Shown: positions 8,282 through 16,347 of the stretch, piece after piece
Numbering within the stretch: the stretch's first letter is position 1
How the letters are laid out: every line of letters begins with the position of its first letter
DNA from: Planctomycetota bacterium
GTDB lineage: Bacteria > Planctomycetota > B15-G4
Assembly: GCA_029259745.1 (NCBI GenBank)
Contig: JAJDEO010000033.1
Coordinates: 1-62,765, forward strand
DNA: 62,765 nucleotides
Direction: 5' to 3'
Translations under genes and position numbers: made by a program
The notes under the pieces: generated by a model
What the model was told of the DNA's origin: nothing
Seen by the model: only the letters and a program-made list of their open reading frames with translations
Database searches by the model: none

Positions 8282-8887
8282 TCACGCCTGCCAGAAGCCG
8301 CAGTCGATGCCACCTTGAATGACGATTGCGCACGTGCCGTGCCCGGGAAGTTCCATGGGTGGCAAGGCGACGACGGCTCCGGCTTCCGCTGCAGCGTCGA
8401 CCGCTGCCTTGATGTCATCGACGAGCACATACGGCCGCACGACAGGAGTTTCCTGGTCGTGCATCGGGCCGCGAATGCCGAGCAAGCCACCGTCCCGAAG
8501 TTTCGCTGTGCGAGCGCCGCCGAGGTTGGCATCAGGTTCACTGAACGTCATGCCATGGACTGCGGAGTATTGAACGCACAGAGCATCAACTTCGGGCGTC
8601 ACGATCTCGAGGTACTGGATCTTCATCGGGTCTCCTGAGGTAGACGCGTTTGACTCTTGGACATCAGCACTGCGTTCGTCAGCACCTGATTCGGGCTGCT
8701 GCGATGCGCTGCTGTCAGACTGTCCGCAGCCGGTGAGCAGCGTTGCAAGTCCGGCGGGAACCGCGAGCGCAAGCCCGGTGTGAAGGACGTGTCGTCGAGT
8801 CGGTTCAGGTATGGGGTCGGTGACACGCAATCTCTTCGTTCCCTGTCTTCGGTCACTGAGCTGAAACACGTCGCGCGGCCAGCCCAT
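8282..8887 (-). CDS. Exported VOC-domain lipoprotein with Tat-like signal
   Basis: The last ~113 residues, from MKIQYLEIVTPEVDALC to the end, form one VOC module. It is preceded by a Ser/Glu-rich linker and a signal sequence with a twin-arginine-like TRRHVLHTG, a hydrophobic stretch and the lipobox LLTGC. It should therefore be a Tat-exported lipoprotein, unusual for a VOC domain. The start is uncertain: ATG 8887 gives 201 residues, while TTG at 8830, directly after an AAGAGA, would begin just before the Tat motif and gives a more typical n-region. It may act with the cytoplasmic VOC protein at 7422. Confidence 0.75.
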   Translation of the reverse strand: MGWPRDVFQLSDRRQGTKRLRVTDPIPEPTRRHVLHTGLALAVPAGLATLLTGCGQSDSSASQQPESGADERSADVQESNASTSGDPMKIQYLEIVTPEVDALCVQYSAVHGMTFSEPDANLGGARTAKLRDGGLLGIRGPMHDQETPVVRPYVLVDDIKAAVDAAAEAGAVVALPPMELPGHGTCAIVIQGGIDCGFWQA

Positions 8888-9187
8888 GCCACGTGTGGAT
8901 CGGCATGGTACCAGCGAGCGTCAGGGACAGCCCCCGACTGCCTCCGCGATCGCACCGCCCGCTCCGAAAACGCAAAGACCCTCGGCTGGAACTAAGCGGG
9001 CGAACGCAGCGTGATGGCCTTCTGCCGAGCACTCGCGATCAAGCGTCCACCGGCGGCTGCCGCGTGAGGCAAACCAACGCCTACGATCACCGGGCCGCCG
9101 GAGTGATCGCTCCATTCAAGACACGCGCTGGCGGCGGCTCCGCGTGCCTCGTGTTGTTCTGCGTTCTTGCAACGCGTCGACACGGCG
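8888..9187. other. Intergenic region 3' of the GNAT gene
   Basis: About 300 bp with no convincing gene. Between 9068 and 9187 it holds nested inverted repeats: CGATCAC/CGTGATCG-type arms at 9084-9090 and 9103-9109, and GCCGCCG/CGGCGGC further out. On the minus strand these follow the GNAT stop codon directly. It may be a terminator or a degenerate attC site. Confidence 0.4.
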
Positions 9188-9808
9188 TTACTGGCCAACA
9201 TTGCCCCGCAACATTCCCCAGTTACGTAACCCTTTCAGCTTTGGAAACGGTTCCTCGACCGCCACTTCAAAACCGAATCGCTGGTAGAGACCGACGTTTC
9301 GCTCATTCTGTGTTTCCAAGTAGGCTGGCATTCCTTCTAGATCAACCCTGGCCAACATATCCGCGAGCAACCGTCCGCCAACACCCTGACCTTGAGCGGC
9401 CGGAGAGACCCCCAACATGAAAAGGTAGTAGTGGGGCATGGGCGCAGACCTCTTGTGAATTTCGTCCGTATGTTGCGTGAAACCCATAAAACGACCGAAT
9501 GCGCCAAGTCCCATCCTGAGCGGGGCGGAGAGCATGCCAGCCCGGTACATCCGACCAAGAGTCATCTTGGTTTGTCCTGGCAACAGCCACAACGCGACTC
9601 CGTCCCTTTCGGGCGTTGCGTAGCATTCGCCAAACAGGAGTGCGTACGCGCAGGTGCATCTGATGAAGTAGTTCACTTGCTTATCCCGGCGCGGGCCTCG
9701 GAACATGTTGGCTAAGGGCGGCTCGTCCCGGAATGCCTCTACCAGCAGGCTCGCCGCCCATTGGATGTCGTTCTTCCCAAGCCGGATGATTTTCGTGTCT
9801 GGATTCAT
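9188..9808 (-). CDS. GNAT-family N-acetyltransferase, probable former gene cassette
   Basis: The protein has 206 residues from the ATG at 9808. The acetyl-CoA-binding motif A is clear: YLFMLGVSPAAQGQGVGGRL (Q/RxxGxG/A type). It is followed by YLETQNERNVGLYQRFGF, the usual motif B of GNAT enzymes. The N-terminal half (IIRLGKNDIQWAASLLVEAF) fits the family. Codon use is clearly lower in GC3 than in its neighbours (GTA, TTA, AGA and GCA codons), which suggests transfer. It lies downstream of, and in the same orientation as, a decayed integron integrase and a decayed cassette gene, so it is plausibly an old integron cassette. The acceptor substrate is unknown. Confidence 0.85.
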   Translation of the reverse strand: MNPDTKIIRLGKNDIQWAASLLVEAFRDEPPLANMFRGPRRDKQVNYFIRCTCAYALLFGECYATPERDGVALWLLPGQTKMTLGRMYRAGMLSAPLRMGLGAFGRFMGFTQHTDEIHKRSAPMPHYYLFMLGVSPAAQGQGVGGRLLADMLARVDLEGMPAYLETQNERNVGLYQRFGFEVAVEEPFPKLKGLRNWGMLRGNVGQ

Positions 9809-9894
9809 GTGTACTGAGAGCCTCCCGGTTTGGAATTCATCACATAGTTGTGATTCTGCGGGCGCCACAGAGCGCCGTCCGTGTGCAGCGGCGC

Positions 9895-9901
9895 GTTGGG
9901 C
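9895..9901 (-). other. attC-core-like heptamer GCCCAAC (R''-type half site)
   Basis: On the minus strand GCCCAAC lies 4 bases after the stop of the DUF5946-type pseudogene. It fits RYYYAAC, the first core of an attC recombination site. The GGCGC/GCGCC and CTGC/GCAG inverted arms beyond it resemble attC inner boxes, but the matching GTTRRRY at the far end is missing. Probably a truncated attC. Confidence 0.35.
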
Positions 9902-9905
9902 AGCC

Positions 9906-10193
9906 TCACGCCTCCTCCGGGATCCAGGATCGTATCGTCGGATGGTGCCCAGACCACGCGGACCACGCAGCTTCCGCCCACGTCCGAACGCGTTCGCCGT
10001 GACCTTGCGTAGGTGTCCACCGTGAGGCGGTGGGACGCCCAGAAGGCCGGGTCGCTGTACTCACGAGCAATGACCTCGCCGTAGAGCTGCCAGCATCCCG
10101 GGGAGGACTCCAGTACCGATGCGTCGGTCCGTCAATCGCGGGGACGTCGGCGCCACAGCCGATGCAGGCTACCACGCGCGAATCGGTCCTCAT
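9906..10193 (-). pseudogene. DUF5946-like gene, frameshifted and internally deleted
   Basis: From an ATG at 10193 the frame reads RVVACIGCGADVPAIDGPTH, a Cys-pair N-terminus typical of DUF5946. A frameshift near 10110 moves the homology to another frame (SPGCWQLYGEVIAREYSDPA, then FWASHRLTVDTYA). A second shift near 10020, with loss of about 60 expected residues, returns to the first frame, which ends in RVRTWAEAAWSAWSGHHPTI and a TGA at 9906. The start lies 10 bases after a GTTGGGC and the stop 4 bases before a GCCCAAC, the layout of an integron gene cassette. Family naming is from memory of the motifs; the disruption is visible directly. Confidence 0.7.
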
Positions 10194-10202
10194 CTGCTGT
10201 CT

Positions 10203-10209
10203 GCCCAAC
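10203..10209 (-). other. attC/attI-core-like heptamer GTTGGGC
   Basis: On the minus strand GTTGGGC (GTTRRRY consensus) is 9 bases before the ATG of the DUF5946-type pseudogene. This is where a cassette junction would lie. A second GTTGGGC stands on the same strand at 10387-10393, just after the integrase stop. Confidence 0.35.
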
Positions 10210-10386
10210 GTGCGTTCGTCAGAACTTTGTAACCGCCCGTCGCTCGATGAGCCCCGCGGTGTATCCGCGTTTCGCGACCGTTCGGTCTCCCCGTCCCACT
10301 CCACACACTCATTCACCGCCTCGCTTCGCTAGCGTGCTACCGCGCGTGATCCCCACTGCCTGGCAGCATAACACCGCTCCGCTCCG

Positions 10387-10393
10387 GCCCAAC
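10387..10393 (-). other. Core-like heptamer GTTGGGC next to the integrase pseudogene
   Basis: On the minus strand GTTGGGC begins 2 bases after the terminal TGA of the intI remnant. It may be part of a former attI or attC. The 180 bp between this heptamer and the next one (10203-10209) hold no intact gene. Confidence 0.3.
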
Positions 10394-10395
10394 CC

Positions 10396-10828
10396 TCAGC
10401 CGCCGAGTTGGTCAAGCGGACGACGCACTCCGGCCCAGCCGTCATCGACGATGTGTATGTCGATCATCGTTGTGCGGCCATCGCGATGGCCGAGCAGCTC
10501 CTACACCGTTCGGATGTCGTGTCCGTCCTCGAAGAGATGCGTTGCGAACGAGTGGCGCAGCGTGTGGCATGTCACGCGCGTTATGGTGCCGGCTCGGCGA
10601 GTCGCGTGGCGGACGGCCTTCTGCACGACCGTCGGGTGGAGGTGGTGACGTCGGGCCTGTCCGGTGACCGGATCGCGGTATCGGCGTGTGGCCGGGAAGA
10701 TCCACGTCCATGCTGGGTCGAGCGATGCTCCGGGGCTCTTGCGATCGAAGGCTTCGGGGAGCGCGACATTGCCCGCTTGCGCAGGCGACGTCCGCGGCAT
10801 GCCGTGAGCGGACGTCCTCCAGGTGACC
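10396..10828 (-). pseudogene. intI: Integron integrase (intI) remnant
   Basis: Read on the minus strand, the C-terminal half of an integron-type tyrosine recombinase is recognisable: HLEDVRSRHAADVA (one frame), then after a frameshift near 10785 GNVALPEAFDRKSPGA, RRHHLHPTVVQKAVRHA and CHTLRHSFATHLFEDGHD. The RRHH...VQ/AV segment is the extra region specific to IntI. The conserved QELLGH has become TAG-ELLGH (Gln codon to stop). The catalytic Tyr of TMIYTHV is Asp (TMIDIHI). The family's terminal AGVRRPLDQLGG is still present before the TGA at 10396. The 5' half is missing; the remnant abuts the stop of pgi. It cannot encode an active recombinase. Confidence 0.85.
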
Positions 10829-10844
10829 GGAGCAGTCCGCGACC

Positions 10845-12233
10845 TCACCCCACCACCGATCCCTCATCCGTCAGCGGCGTGCCTTCGACGCGTGCCTTCT
10901 CACTCTCGAAACCCTCGCGTCCCATCAGACCGTAGGTGGCCACCTTGCCGGCCTCGACGCCGGGCTGGTCGAAGGCGTTGATGCCGTAGAGCTCGCCGCC
11001 ATAGGCGGTTGCGATCTCCATCCACATGAGCCACTCGCCCACCGTCTCGGCGCTGACCGTCGGGAAGGTGATCGTGCAGCACGGGCGTCCGGCCTCGACG
11101 AGCGCGAGGTTCGTCGCGCGGCACTCGGCGTCGAGCAGCTGACCGAAAGTCTTGCCGCCGAGGTAACGCAGAGGCTCGAGCCCCGTCGGAGCTTGTGGGA
11201 TGACCACGTCATCGGTGTGTTCGAGAACACGCAAGAACGTGAAGGCCTTGTCGATCGGTCCCTCAGCGAAGAGCTGCACCTGACTGTGCTGGTCGGTGGC
11301 GCCGAGGGCGCGGTGCGGTGTCGGGCCGACGCGCTCACCGCTGGCGGTCGTCTTCCCGAGCGACTCGGCAACGAGCTGAGTGTTCCAGTCGGCAAGGAGG
11401 CGCAGGCGATGGCTGTAAGGAAAGAGCACCTGGACGTTGATGTCGGCGTTGCGATCGAGGTCGTGGTGACAGGCCGCGTAGATCGCGGCGGGGTTGGAGC
11501 GGAAGTCGCGGCGCAGGCAGGCGTCGCGTCCCGTGGCGGCGCCGTCGAGCAGCGCGCCGAGGTCCCAGCCCATGCAGGCGCCCGGCAACAGGCCGACCGG
11601 AGTGAGCACGCTGAAGCGCCCGCCGACGTTGGCCGGGATGATGAAGGACGGCAGGTCGTTGGCGTCGGCGAAGGGGCGCAGGTAGCCGTTCTCGGCGTCG
11701 GTCACGACGGCGACGTGGTCGCGCCAGGCGTCACCGACCGACGTCTTGAGCGCCTCGAGGAAGAGCAGGAACTGACTCATCGTCTCGGCCGTCGACCCGC
11801 TCTTGCTGATCACGATGAAGAGCGAACGCCCCGGGTTCGCTGTGCGCAGCACACCCGACACGAGAACGGGGTCGACGTTGTCGACGACGAAGAGCCGTGG
11901 CCGATCGGTCGAGCGGTTCTTGATGTTGTGAAGCGGTGGCGAGAGGCTCGCGTGCAGAGCGAGCGTGCCGAGGGCCGAGCCGCCGATCCCGAGCACGACG
12001 ATGTTCTCGTACCGTCCGCGCGTGCGCTCGGCGAACTCCAGACACTGCTCGAGCGGGCCGCGGTCGTCGGGCAGGTCGTAGAAGCCGATCGTCCCGTTCG
12101 CGCGCTGGGCGAGCATCGCATCGAGACGCCGCCCGTGGGCGGCCTCGGCGGCTTCGAGCGCGGCAGACGACACGCCCACGTCTCCCTGGGGGCCTCCCTT
12201 GAGAAAACACGTGTAATCGAGGGAGAGAGCCAT
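10845..12233 (-). CDS. pgi: Glucose-6-phosphate isomerase
   Basis: The enzyme interconverts glucose 6-phosphate and fructose 6-phosphate in glycolysis and gluconeogenesis. It has 462 residues, similar to the shorter bacterial PGI form. Signatures are visible: VVLGIGGSALG near residue 78, VISKSGSTAETMSQF for phosphate binding, and ATDQHSQVQLFAEGP with the conserved Gln/His. The ATG at 12233 has a good ribosome-binding site (AAAGGA, 6 bases upstream). The longer frame to 12353 is rejected because it lacks protein-like sequence. It is cytoplasmic and monocistronic as far as can be seen. Its stop lies beside the intI remnant, so the integron was inserted, or decayed, directly behind it. Confidence 0.95.
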   Translation of the reverse strand: MALSLDYTCFLKGGPQGDVGVSSAALEAAEAAHGRRLDAMLAQRANGTIGFYDLPDDRGPLEQCLEFAERTRGRYENIVVLGIGGSALGTLALHASLSPPLHNIKNRSTDRPRLFVVDNVDPVLVSGVLRTANPGRSLFIVISKSGSTAETMSQFLLFLEALKTSVGDAWRDHVAVVTDAENGYLRPFADANDLPSFIIPANVGGRFSVLTPVGLLPGACMGWDLGALLDGAATGRDACLRRDFRSNPAAIYAACHHDLDRNADINVQVLFPYSHRLRLLADWNTQLVAESLGKTTASGERVGPTPHRALGATDQHSQVQLFAEGPIDKAFTFLRVLEHTDDVVIPQAPTGLEPLRYLGGKTFGQLLDAECRATNLALVEAGRPCCTITFPTVSAETVGEWLMWMEIATAYGGELYGINAFDQPGVEAGKVATYGLMGREGFESEKARVEGTPLTDEGSVVG

Positions 12234-12418
12234 CGTCAGTCCTTTCGGTGCCGCGTTGCGAAGACAGGAAGTTCGAAGGCTATGAGGACAGACCTGGGGT
12301 CGCAAGGATTCTCGGTGCGAGAGGGAGCAGCCTCCTTGCCTGCACATTGCCACGTGTCAGCCACACAACATCACGCACAATGGCAGCCGCCCCTGCCTGT
12401 CGCGAGACTTCGACACCC

Positions 12419-15400
12419 ATGACGCCCACCCCCACAGACTCCCCGACAGGCGCCCCGGCCTCGCTCAAGGAGCGCATCTCGGCGCTGCTCGTCTCGCGGC
12501 CTGTCACCGTTCTCACGATCTTCCTGACGATCCTCGGCACGGGCGTGCTGTCGTACATGAAGATCCCGCTCACGTTCGTGCCGAGCGGGCTTTCGTCGTC
12601 CTCGCTGTCGGTCTCGATGCCTTTCCCGGGTGCCGGGCCGGTCGAGGTCCAAGACCAACTCACCCGCCCCGTCGAAGACACGCTGCGCACGATCCCGGGC
12701 ATCTCCGAGATCACGTCGTTCAGCTTCGAGGGCCAGAGCCAGATCCAGATCGACTTCTCGTCGAACGTCGACGTCGACGTGGCCTACGGTGAGGTGCGCG
12801 ACCGGATCGAACGCATCCGGCCTTCGTTGCCCGACGAGATGGATCGCTACCGCATCCGTCGCTTCAACATCGACTCCCTGCCGATCCAATGGATGGGCGT
12901 GCGTTACAACGCCGACAACGAGGCGCTTCTGCCCCTCATCGAGCGCGTCTTCGTGCCACGCGTCGAAGGCGCCGACGGCGTTGCGGGCGTGAACCTCAAC
13001 GGTGTCGTGGAGGACGTCTGCCGCATCTTCGTCGACTTCGACAAGGCAATGGGCTACGGCGTCGATCTCGGCAACATCATCCAAGGGCTCCAGCTCGACA
13101 ACTTCACGCTGCCGGCGGGTCAGATCGACGACGGCGACCGCACCTTCAGCCTGCGGCTCGACGCGCGCTTCTCATCCGCAGAACAGATCGAGCGCTACCC
13201 GATCGGCAACGGGCGCGTGCTCGGTGACATCGCCGAGGTCATGATCGGCAAGGCACTGCGCGATCAGGTCTGGCGCATCAACGGTCAGAATGCGCTCGGG
13301 CTGTCGGTTTCGAAAGAGTCGGGCGCCAACACGATCGAGACGGCCAACGCTGTCGAAGACGTGCTCGAGGAGCTGCTCGCCGACCCGCGCTTCGCTGAGG
13401 TCGAGGTCGACATCTTCTGGTCGCAGAAGGATGAGATCCTGACGGCAATCGAGGGCCTGCAGAGCTCGGCACTCTGGGGCGGACTCTTCGCCATCCTCGT
13501 GCTCTGGTTCTTCCTACGTGACCTGCGGACGACACTCATCGCAGCACTCGCGATCCCGTCGTCGCTGCTCGCCGCGCTCACGGCCGTGTACTTCAGCGAC
13601 ATGACGCTGAACCTCATGTCGCTCGCCGGTTTCACGCTCGGCATCGGGATGCTCGTCGACAACGCGGTCGTCGTGATCGAGAACATCGCGCGTCGCAACG
13701 GTGAGCTCGGCGATGCGCACAAGGCCGCAGCCGTCGGAACCGCCGAGGTCGGGCTCGCCGTGCTGACGGCAACGCTGACGTCGATCGTCGTGTTCCTGCC
13801 ACTCATCTTCATGGACGGCGACAAGAACACGCGCGTGATCGTGCGCGAACTCGGCCTGCCCATCACGTACTCGCTGGTCGCCTCGCTGGTGGTGGCGATG
13901 GTGTTCATCCCGACGTTCGCATCGCGCCTGATGCGTTCGGGGTCCAAGGATTCCACCGTCGAACTCTCACCGCGCATGGTCGGGGCTTACCAGCGCGCGC
14001 TCGGCTGGGCTCTGTCGAACCGGTTCGGTGTGCTGCTTCTCCTCATCTTCGCGGCCGGGATCTCGGGCGCCGCGTCGCAGAACATGAAGACATCCTTCAG
14101 CGACAACGGCGGACCTGATCAGATCCGCGTCAACGTCGACACGCCCTCGACGTACTCACTCACCGAAGTCAACCAGGTCTTCACGAACCTCGAGGAGTGG
14201 GCCGACACGCACATGGACGGCATCGGCTTCGACTTTTACAGCACGCGCTTCTCGCGGCGCGGAGGTCGGCTCGACATCTACCCCTTCGACGACATGGACC
14301 CGACCGTTCGCGAGGGGCTCGACAATGCCATCCGCGAGACCCTGCCAACCTTCCCGGGTGTGAAACTGACTGTCGGATGGGAAGGCGGAAGCGCCGAGGA
14401 GAAGACGATTCGTGTCGACGTTCGTGGGCCGGACTTCGGCGTCCTCGCCAACATCGCCTTCGACCTCAAGGAACGCTTTACGGCTTTGGAGACCGAAGGT
14501 CCGGACGGGGCGGTCGCCCTCTTCGACGAAGTGAGTACAGACATCGACGAGGGCCTCGACGAGGTCCACATCCTCGTCGACCGTGACCGCACGGCGAACC
14601 TCGGCGTGCGCCCCGAGTCGATCCGCGGCATGGTTGCCTGGGGACTGGGCGGGCAACGCCTCCCCGACCTCCAGCTCGAAGACGGACGCGAGCTGCCCAT
14701 GGTGATCGAGTACGCCCAGGACGACACCGAGAGCTTGGAGTTCGTGCGCAACCTCGGCCTGTGGCGCGAGAACACGGGCGGCATGGTTCCGCTGCAGAGC
14801 GTCGCCGACTTCCACTTCGAGAAGTCGCTCTCGACGCTCATCCGACGCAACGGCCGCTCGACGATGGGCATCCGCCTGACGCCGAGCGTCGACAACATCT
14901 ACGTCGTCGCGCGCGAGGTCGACAGCGTGCTGTCCGACTACCCGCTCCCCGAGGGCTACACGTTCAACAACGAAGGTGGGCGCAACGACTTCGAGGAAGA
15001 CGTCGCGGCGCTGGCCAAGGTCGGCATCCTCGCGATCGTGCTCGTCTATCTGCTGATGGCGATCTTGCTCGAGTCGATCATGTTGCCCTTCTGCATTCTC
15101 GTCTCGGTGCCGCTCGCATTCCTCGGGGTCTTCCTGACACTCGGCACGACGGGTGTTCCCTTCGACGTCATGGTGGTGGTCGGGATGATCCTGCTCGCAG
15201 GCATCGTCGTGAACAACGCGATCGTGCTGCTCGACCGCGTGCAGCAACTTCGCGACACCGGTGTGCCGCGCAACGAAGCGTTGCGACTCGGCGGCGCCGA
15301 CCGCGTGCGTCCGATCCTCATGACCGCCATCACGACGATCTTCGGCCTCATGCCCATGGCCCTCCCGAACGTCTTTCCCGGCAGCGGCGATTCGGGGTAC

Positions 15401-15544
15401 CAGAGCCTCGCGGTCGCCGTGGCGGGTGGCCTGGCCTTCTCGACGTTGCTCACTCTGTTCGTCGTCCCGTGGGCCTACTCGCTGCTCGACGATCTCAGCA
15501 TCCTGCTTCGCCGCGTGACCTTCGGCGGCGAGCCGAGCGCCTGA
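12419..15544 (+). CDS. RND-family efflux transporter permease (AcrB-like)
   Basis: An inner-membrane proton-driven transporter of about 1041 residues, the normal length for AcrB-type RND pumps. TM1 follows residue 20 (RPVTVLTIFLTILGTGVLS). There are two large periplasmic loops (residues ~45-335 and ~560-860). TM2-6 and TM8-12 clusters include LGIGMLVDNAVVVIENI, whose first Asp is the usual proton-relay residue while the second is Asn. The second half ends in a repeat of the same fold (GIVVNNAIVLLDRV). No membrane-fusion or outer-membrane partner lies nearby, so the rest of the pump must be elsewhere. The start is uncertain: ATG 12419 is chosen because the N-terminal cytoplasmic helix follows; ATG 12380 would add 13 residues. 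Confidence 0.9.
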   Translation: MTPTPTDSPTGAPASLKERISALLVSRPVTVLTIFLTILGTGVLSYMKIPLTFVPSGLSSSSLSVSMPFPGAGPVEVQDQLTRPVEDTLRTIPGISEITSFSFEGQSQIQIDFSSNVDVDVAYGEVRDRIERIRPSLPDEMDRYRIRRFNIDSLPIQWMGVRYNADNEALLPLIERVFVPRVEGADGVAGVNLNGVVEDVCRIFVDFDKAMGYGVDLGNIIQGLQLDNFTLPAGQIDDGDRTFSLRLDARFSSAEQIERYPIGNGRVLGDIAEVMIGKALRDQVWRINGQNALGLSVSKESGANTIETANAVEDVLEELLADPRFAEVEVDIFWSQKDEILTAIEGLQSSALWGGLFAILVLWFFLRDLRTTLIAALAIPSSLLAALTAVYFSDMTLNLMSLAGFTLGIGMLVDNAVVVIENIARRNGELGDAHKAAAVGTAEVGLAVLTATLTSIVVFLPLIFMDGDKNTRVIVRELGLPITYSLVASLVVAMVFIPTFASRLMRSGSKDSTVELSPRMVGAYQRALGWALSNRFGVLLLLIFAAGISGAASQNMKTSFSDNGGPDQIRVNVDTPSTYSLTEVNQVFTNLEEWADTHMDGIGFDFYSTRFSRRGGRLDIYPFDDMDPTVREGLDNAIRETLPTFPGVKLTVGWEGGSAEEKTIRVDVRGPDFGVLANIAFDLKERFTALETEGPDGAVALFDEVSTDIDEGLDEVHILVDRDRTANLGVRPESIRGMVAWGLGGQRLPDLQLEDGRELPMVIEYAQDDTESLEFVRNLGLWRENTGGMVPLQSVADFHFEKSLSTLIRRNGRSTMGIRLTPSVDNIYVVAREVDSVLSDYPLPEGYTFNNEGGRNDFEEDVAALAKVGILAIVLVYLLMAILLESIMLPFCILVSVPLAFLGVFLTLGTTGVPFDVMVVVGMILLAGIVVNNAIVLLDRVQQLRDTGVPRNEALRLGGADRVRPILMTAITTIFGLMPMALPNVFPGSGDSGYQSLAVAVAGGLAFSTLLTLFVVPWAYSLLDDLSILLRRVTFGGEPSA

Positions 15545-15589
15545 AGCCACCCGCGACCCGTCGGTGAGCTCGGGTTATTCATGGACGAT

Positions 15590-15666
15590 CGTCGCGCCGG
15601 CGCGACGCACGCACACGAGCGCGCCTGTGCAAAGCGCGGGAGCCTCGGCGAATCCACCGATTCGCC
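15590..15666. terminator. Two hairpins between the RND gene and the receiver-domain gene
   Basis: An 18-nt perfect palindrome (15590-15607) and an 8-bp stem with a 4-nt loop (GGCGAATC/GATTCGCC, 15647-15666, followed by TGCGTTT) lie between the two convergent stop codons. The second looks like a weak bidirectional terminator. Confidence 0.4.
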
Positions 15667-15736
15667 TGCGTTTCCGCACCTGATCGAGAACAACTTGTCA
15701 CGCACTGCGCATCCGAAGCAGTTCGTCAACACACTG

Positions 15737-16174
15737 CTAGGAACGCTTATCGAGAAGGAGCGCCTGCACGGTGCGTAGGAGCACGACCGGGCTGAACGGC
15801 TTGCGGAGCCACACGTCGGGCTCGGCGTCTCCCCGCCGCCCTGCCACCAGTTCGGCAGGCAACGAGGTGGTCGCGACCACCGGGATGCCGTGAAGCGCTG
15901 AGCGGAGCGGCGTGGGAAGCTCGACACCCTCACAGAGATCGACGATGGCAAGCGCGACGTCCGCCAGGTCGGGCAGCGTCTCGAAGCTCGCGGCGACGAC
16001 GATCCGGTAGCCGTTACCCTCGAGCAGCGCGGCGATCAGGTCGCGAACAGGCTGGTGCTCGATCGCGACGAGGACGAGGGCAGGGTTGTCCCCGGCCGTT
16101 GGCCAACGCCCCCTCGGATTGCCGGGTTGGGGCATCGCCGCCTCGCCATCTGGACGTATCTCGGCCCCGAACAT
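15737..16174 (-). CDS. Stand-alone response-regulator receiver protein
   Basis: The protein has 145 residues from an ATG at 16174. After a ~28-residue tail it has a CheY-like receiver fold: PALVLVAIEHQPVRDLIAAL (beta1-alpha1), LAIVDLCEG with the probable phospho-accepting Asp, IPVVATTSLP with the switch Thr, and VWLRKPFSP with the invariant Lys. The acidic pair normally at the end of beta1 is reduced to Glu-His, so phosphorylation may be weakened. There is no output domain and no adjacent histidine kinase. It is divergent from the P5C dehydrogenase gene at 16348, with ~170 bp between the starts. Confidence 0.7.
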   Translation of the reverse strand: MFGAEIRPDGEAAMPQPGNPRGRWPTAGDNPALVLVAIEHQPVRDLIAALLEGNGYRIVVAASFETLPDLADVALAIVDLCEGVELPTPLRSALHGIPVVATTSLPAELVAGRRGDAEPDVWLRKPFSPVVLLRTVQALLLDKRS

Positions 16175-16347
16175 CGTTGCCTCCGGCGCGTGTGTGGACC
16201 TGGCCGCGCTGGCCTGGTTCACTGTGCTTCTCGCTGCAATCGGCACGTCGGGTCGCAGTCTTTCGACATCGCCGTGTCGCGAGTTGCCTCCAAAAGCGTC
16301 ATTGCCGCGCAAAGCGAAGAGCTCCCCACTGCCCCGGACTCCACGAC

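Noticed and set aside
9084..9109. Perfect attC site after the GNAT gene
   Set aside because: Inverted arms are present, but the outer cores (CAGTAAC and GTTGGTT) deviate from RYYYAAC/GTTRRRY, so only a degenerate site or terminator can be claimed.
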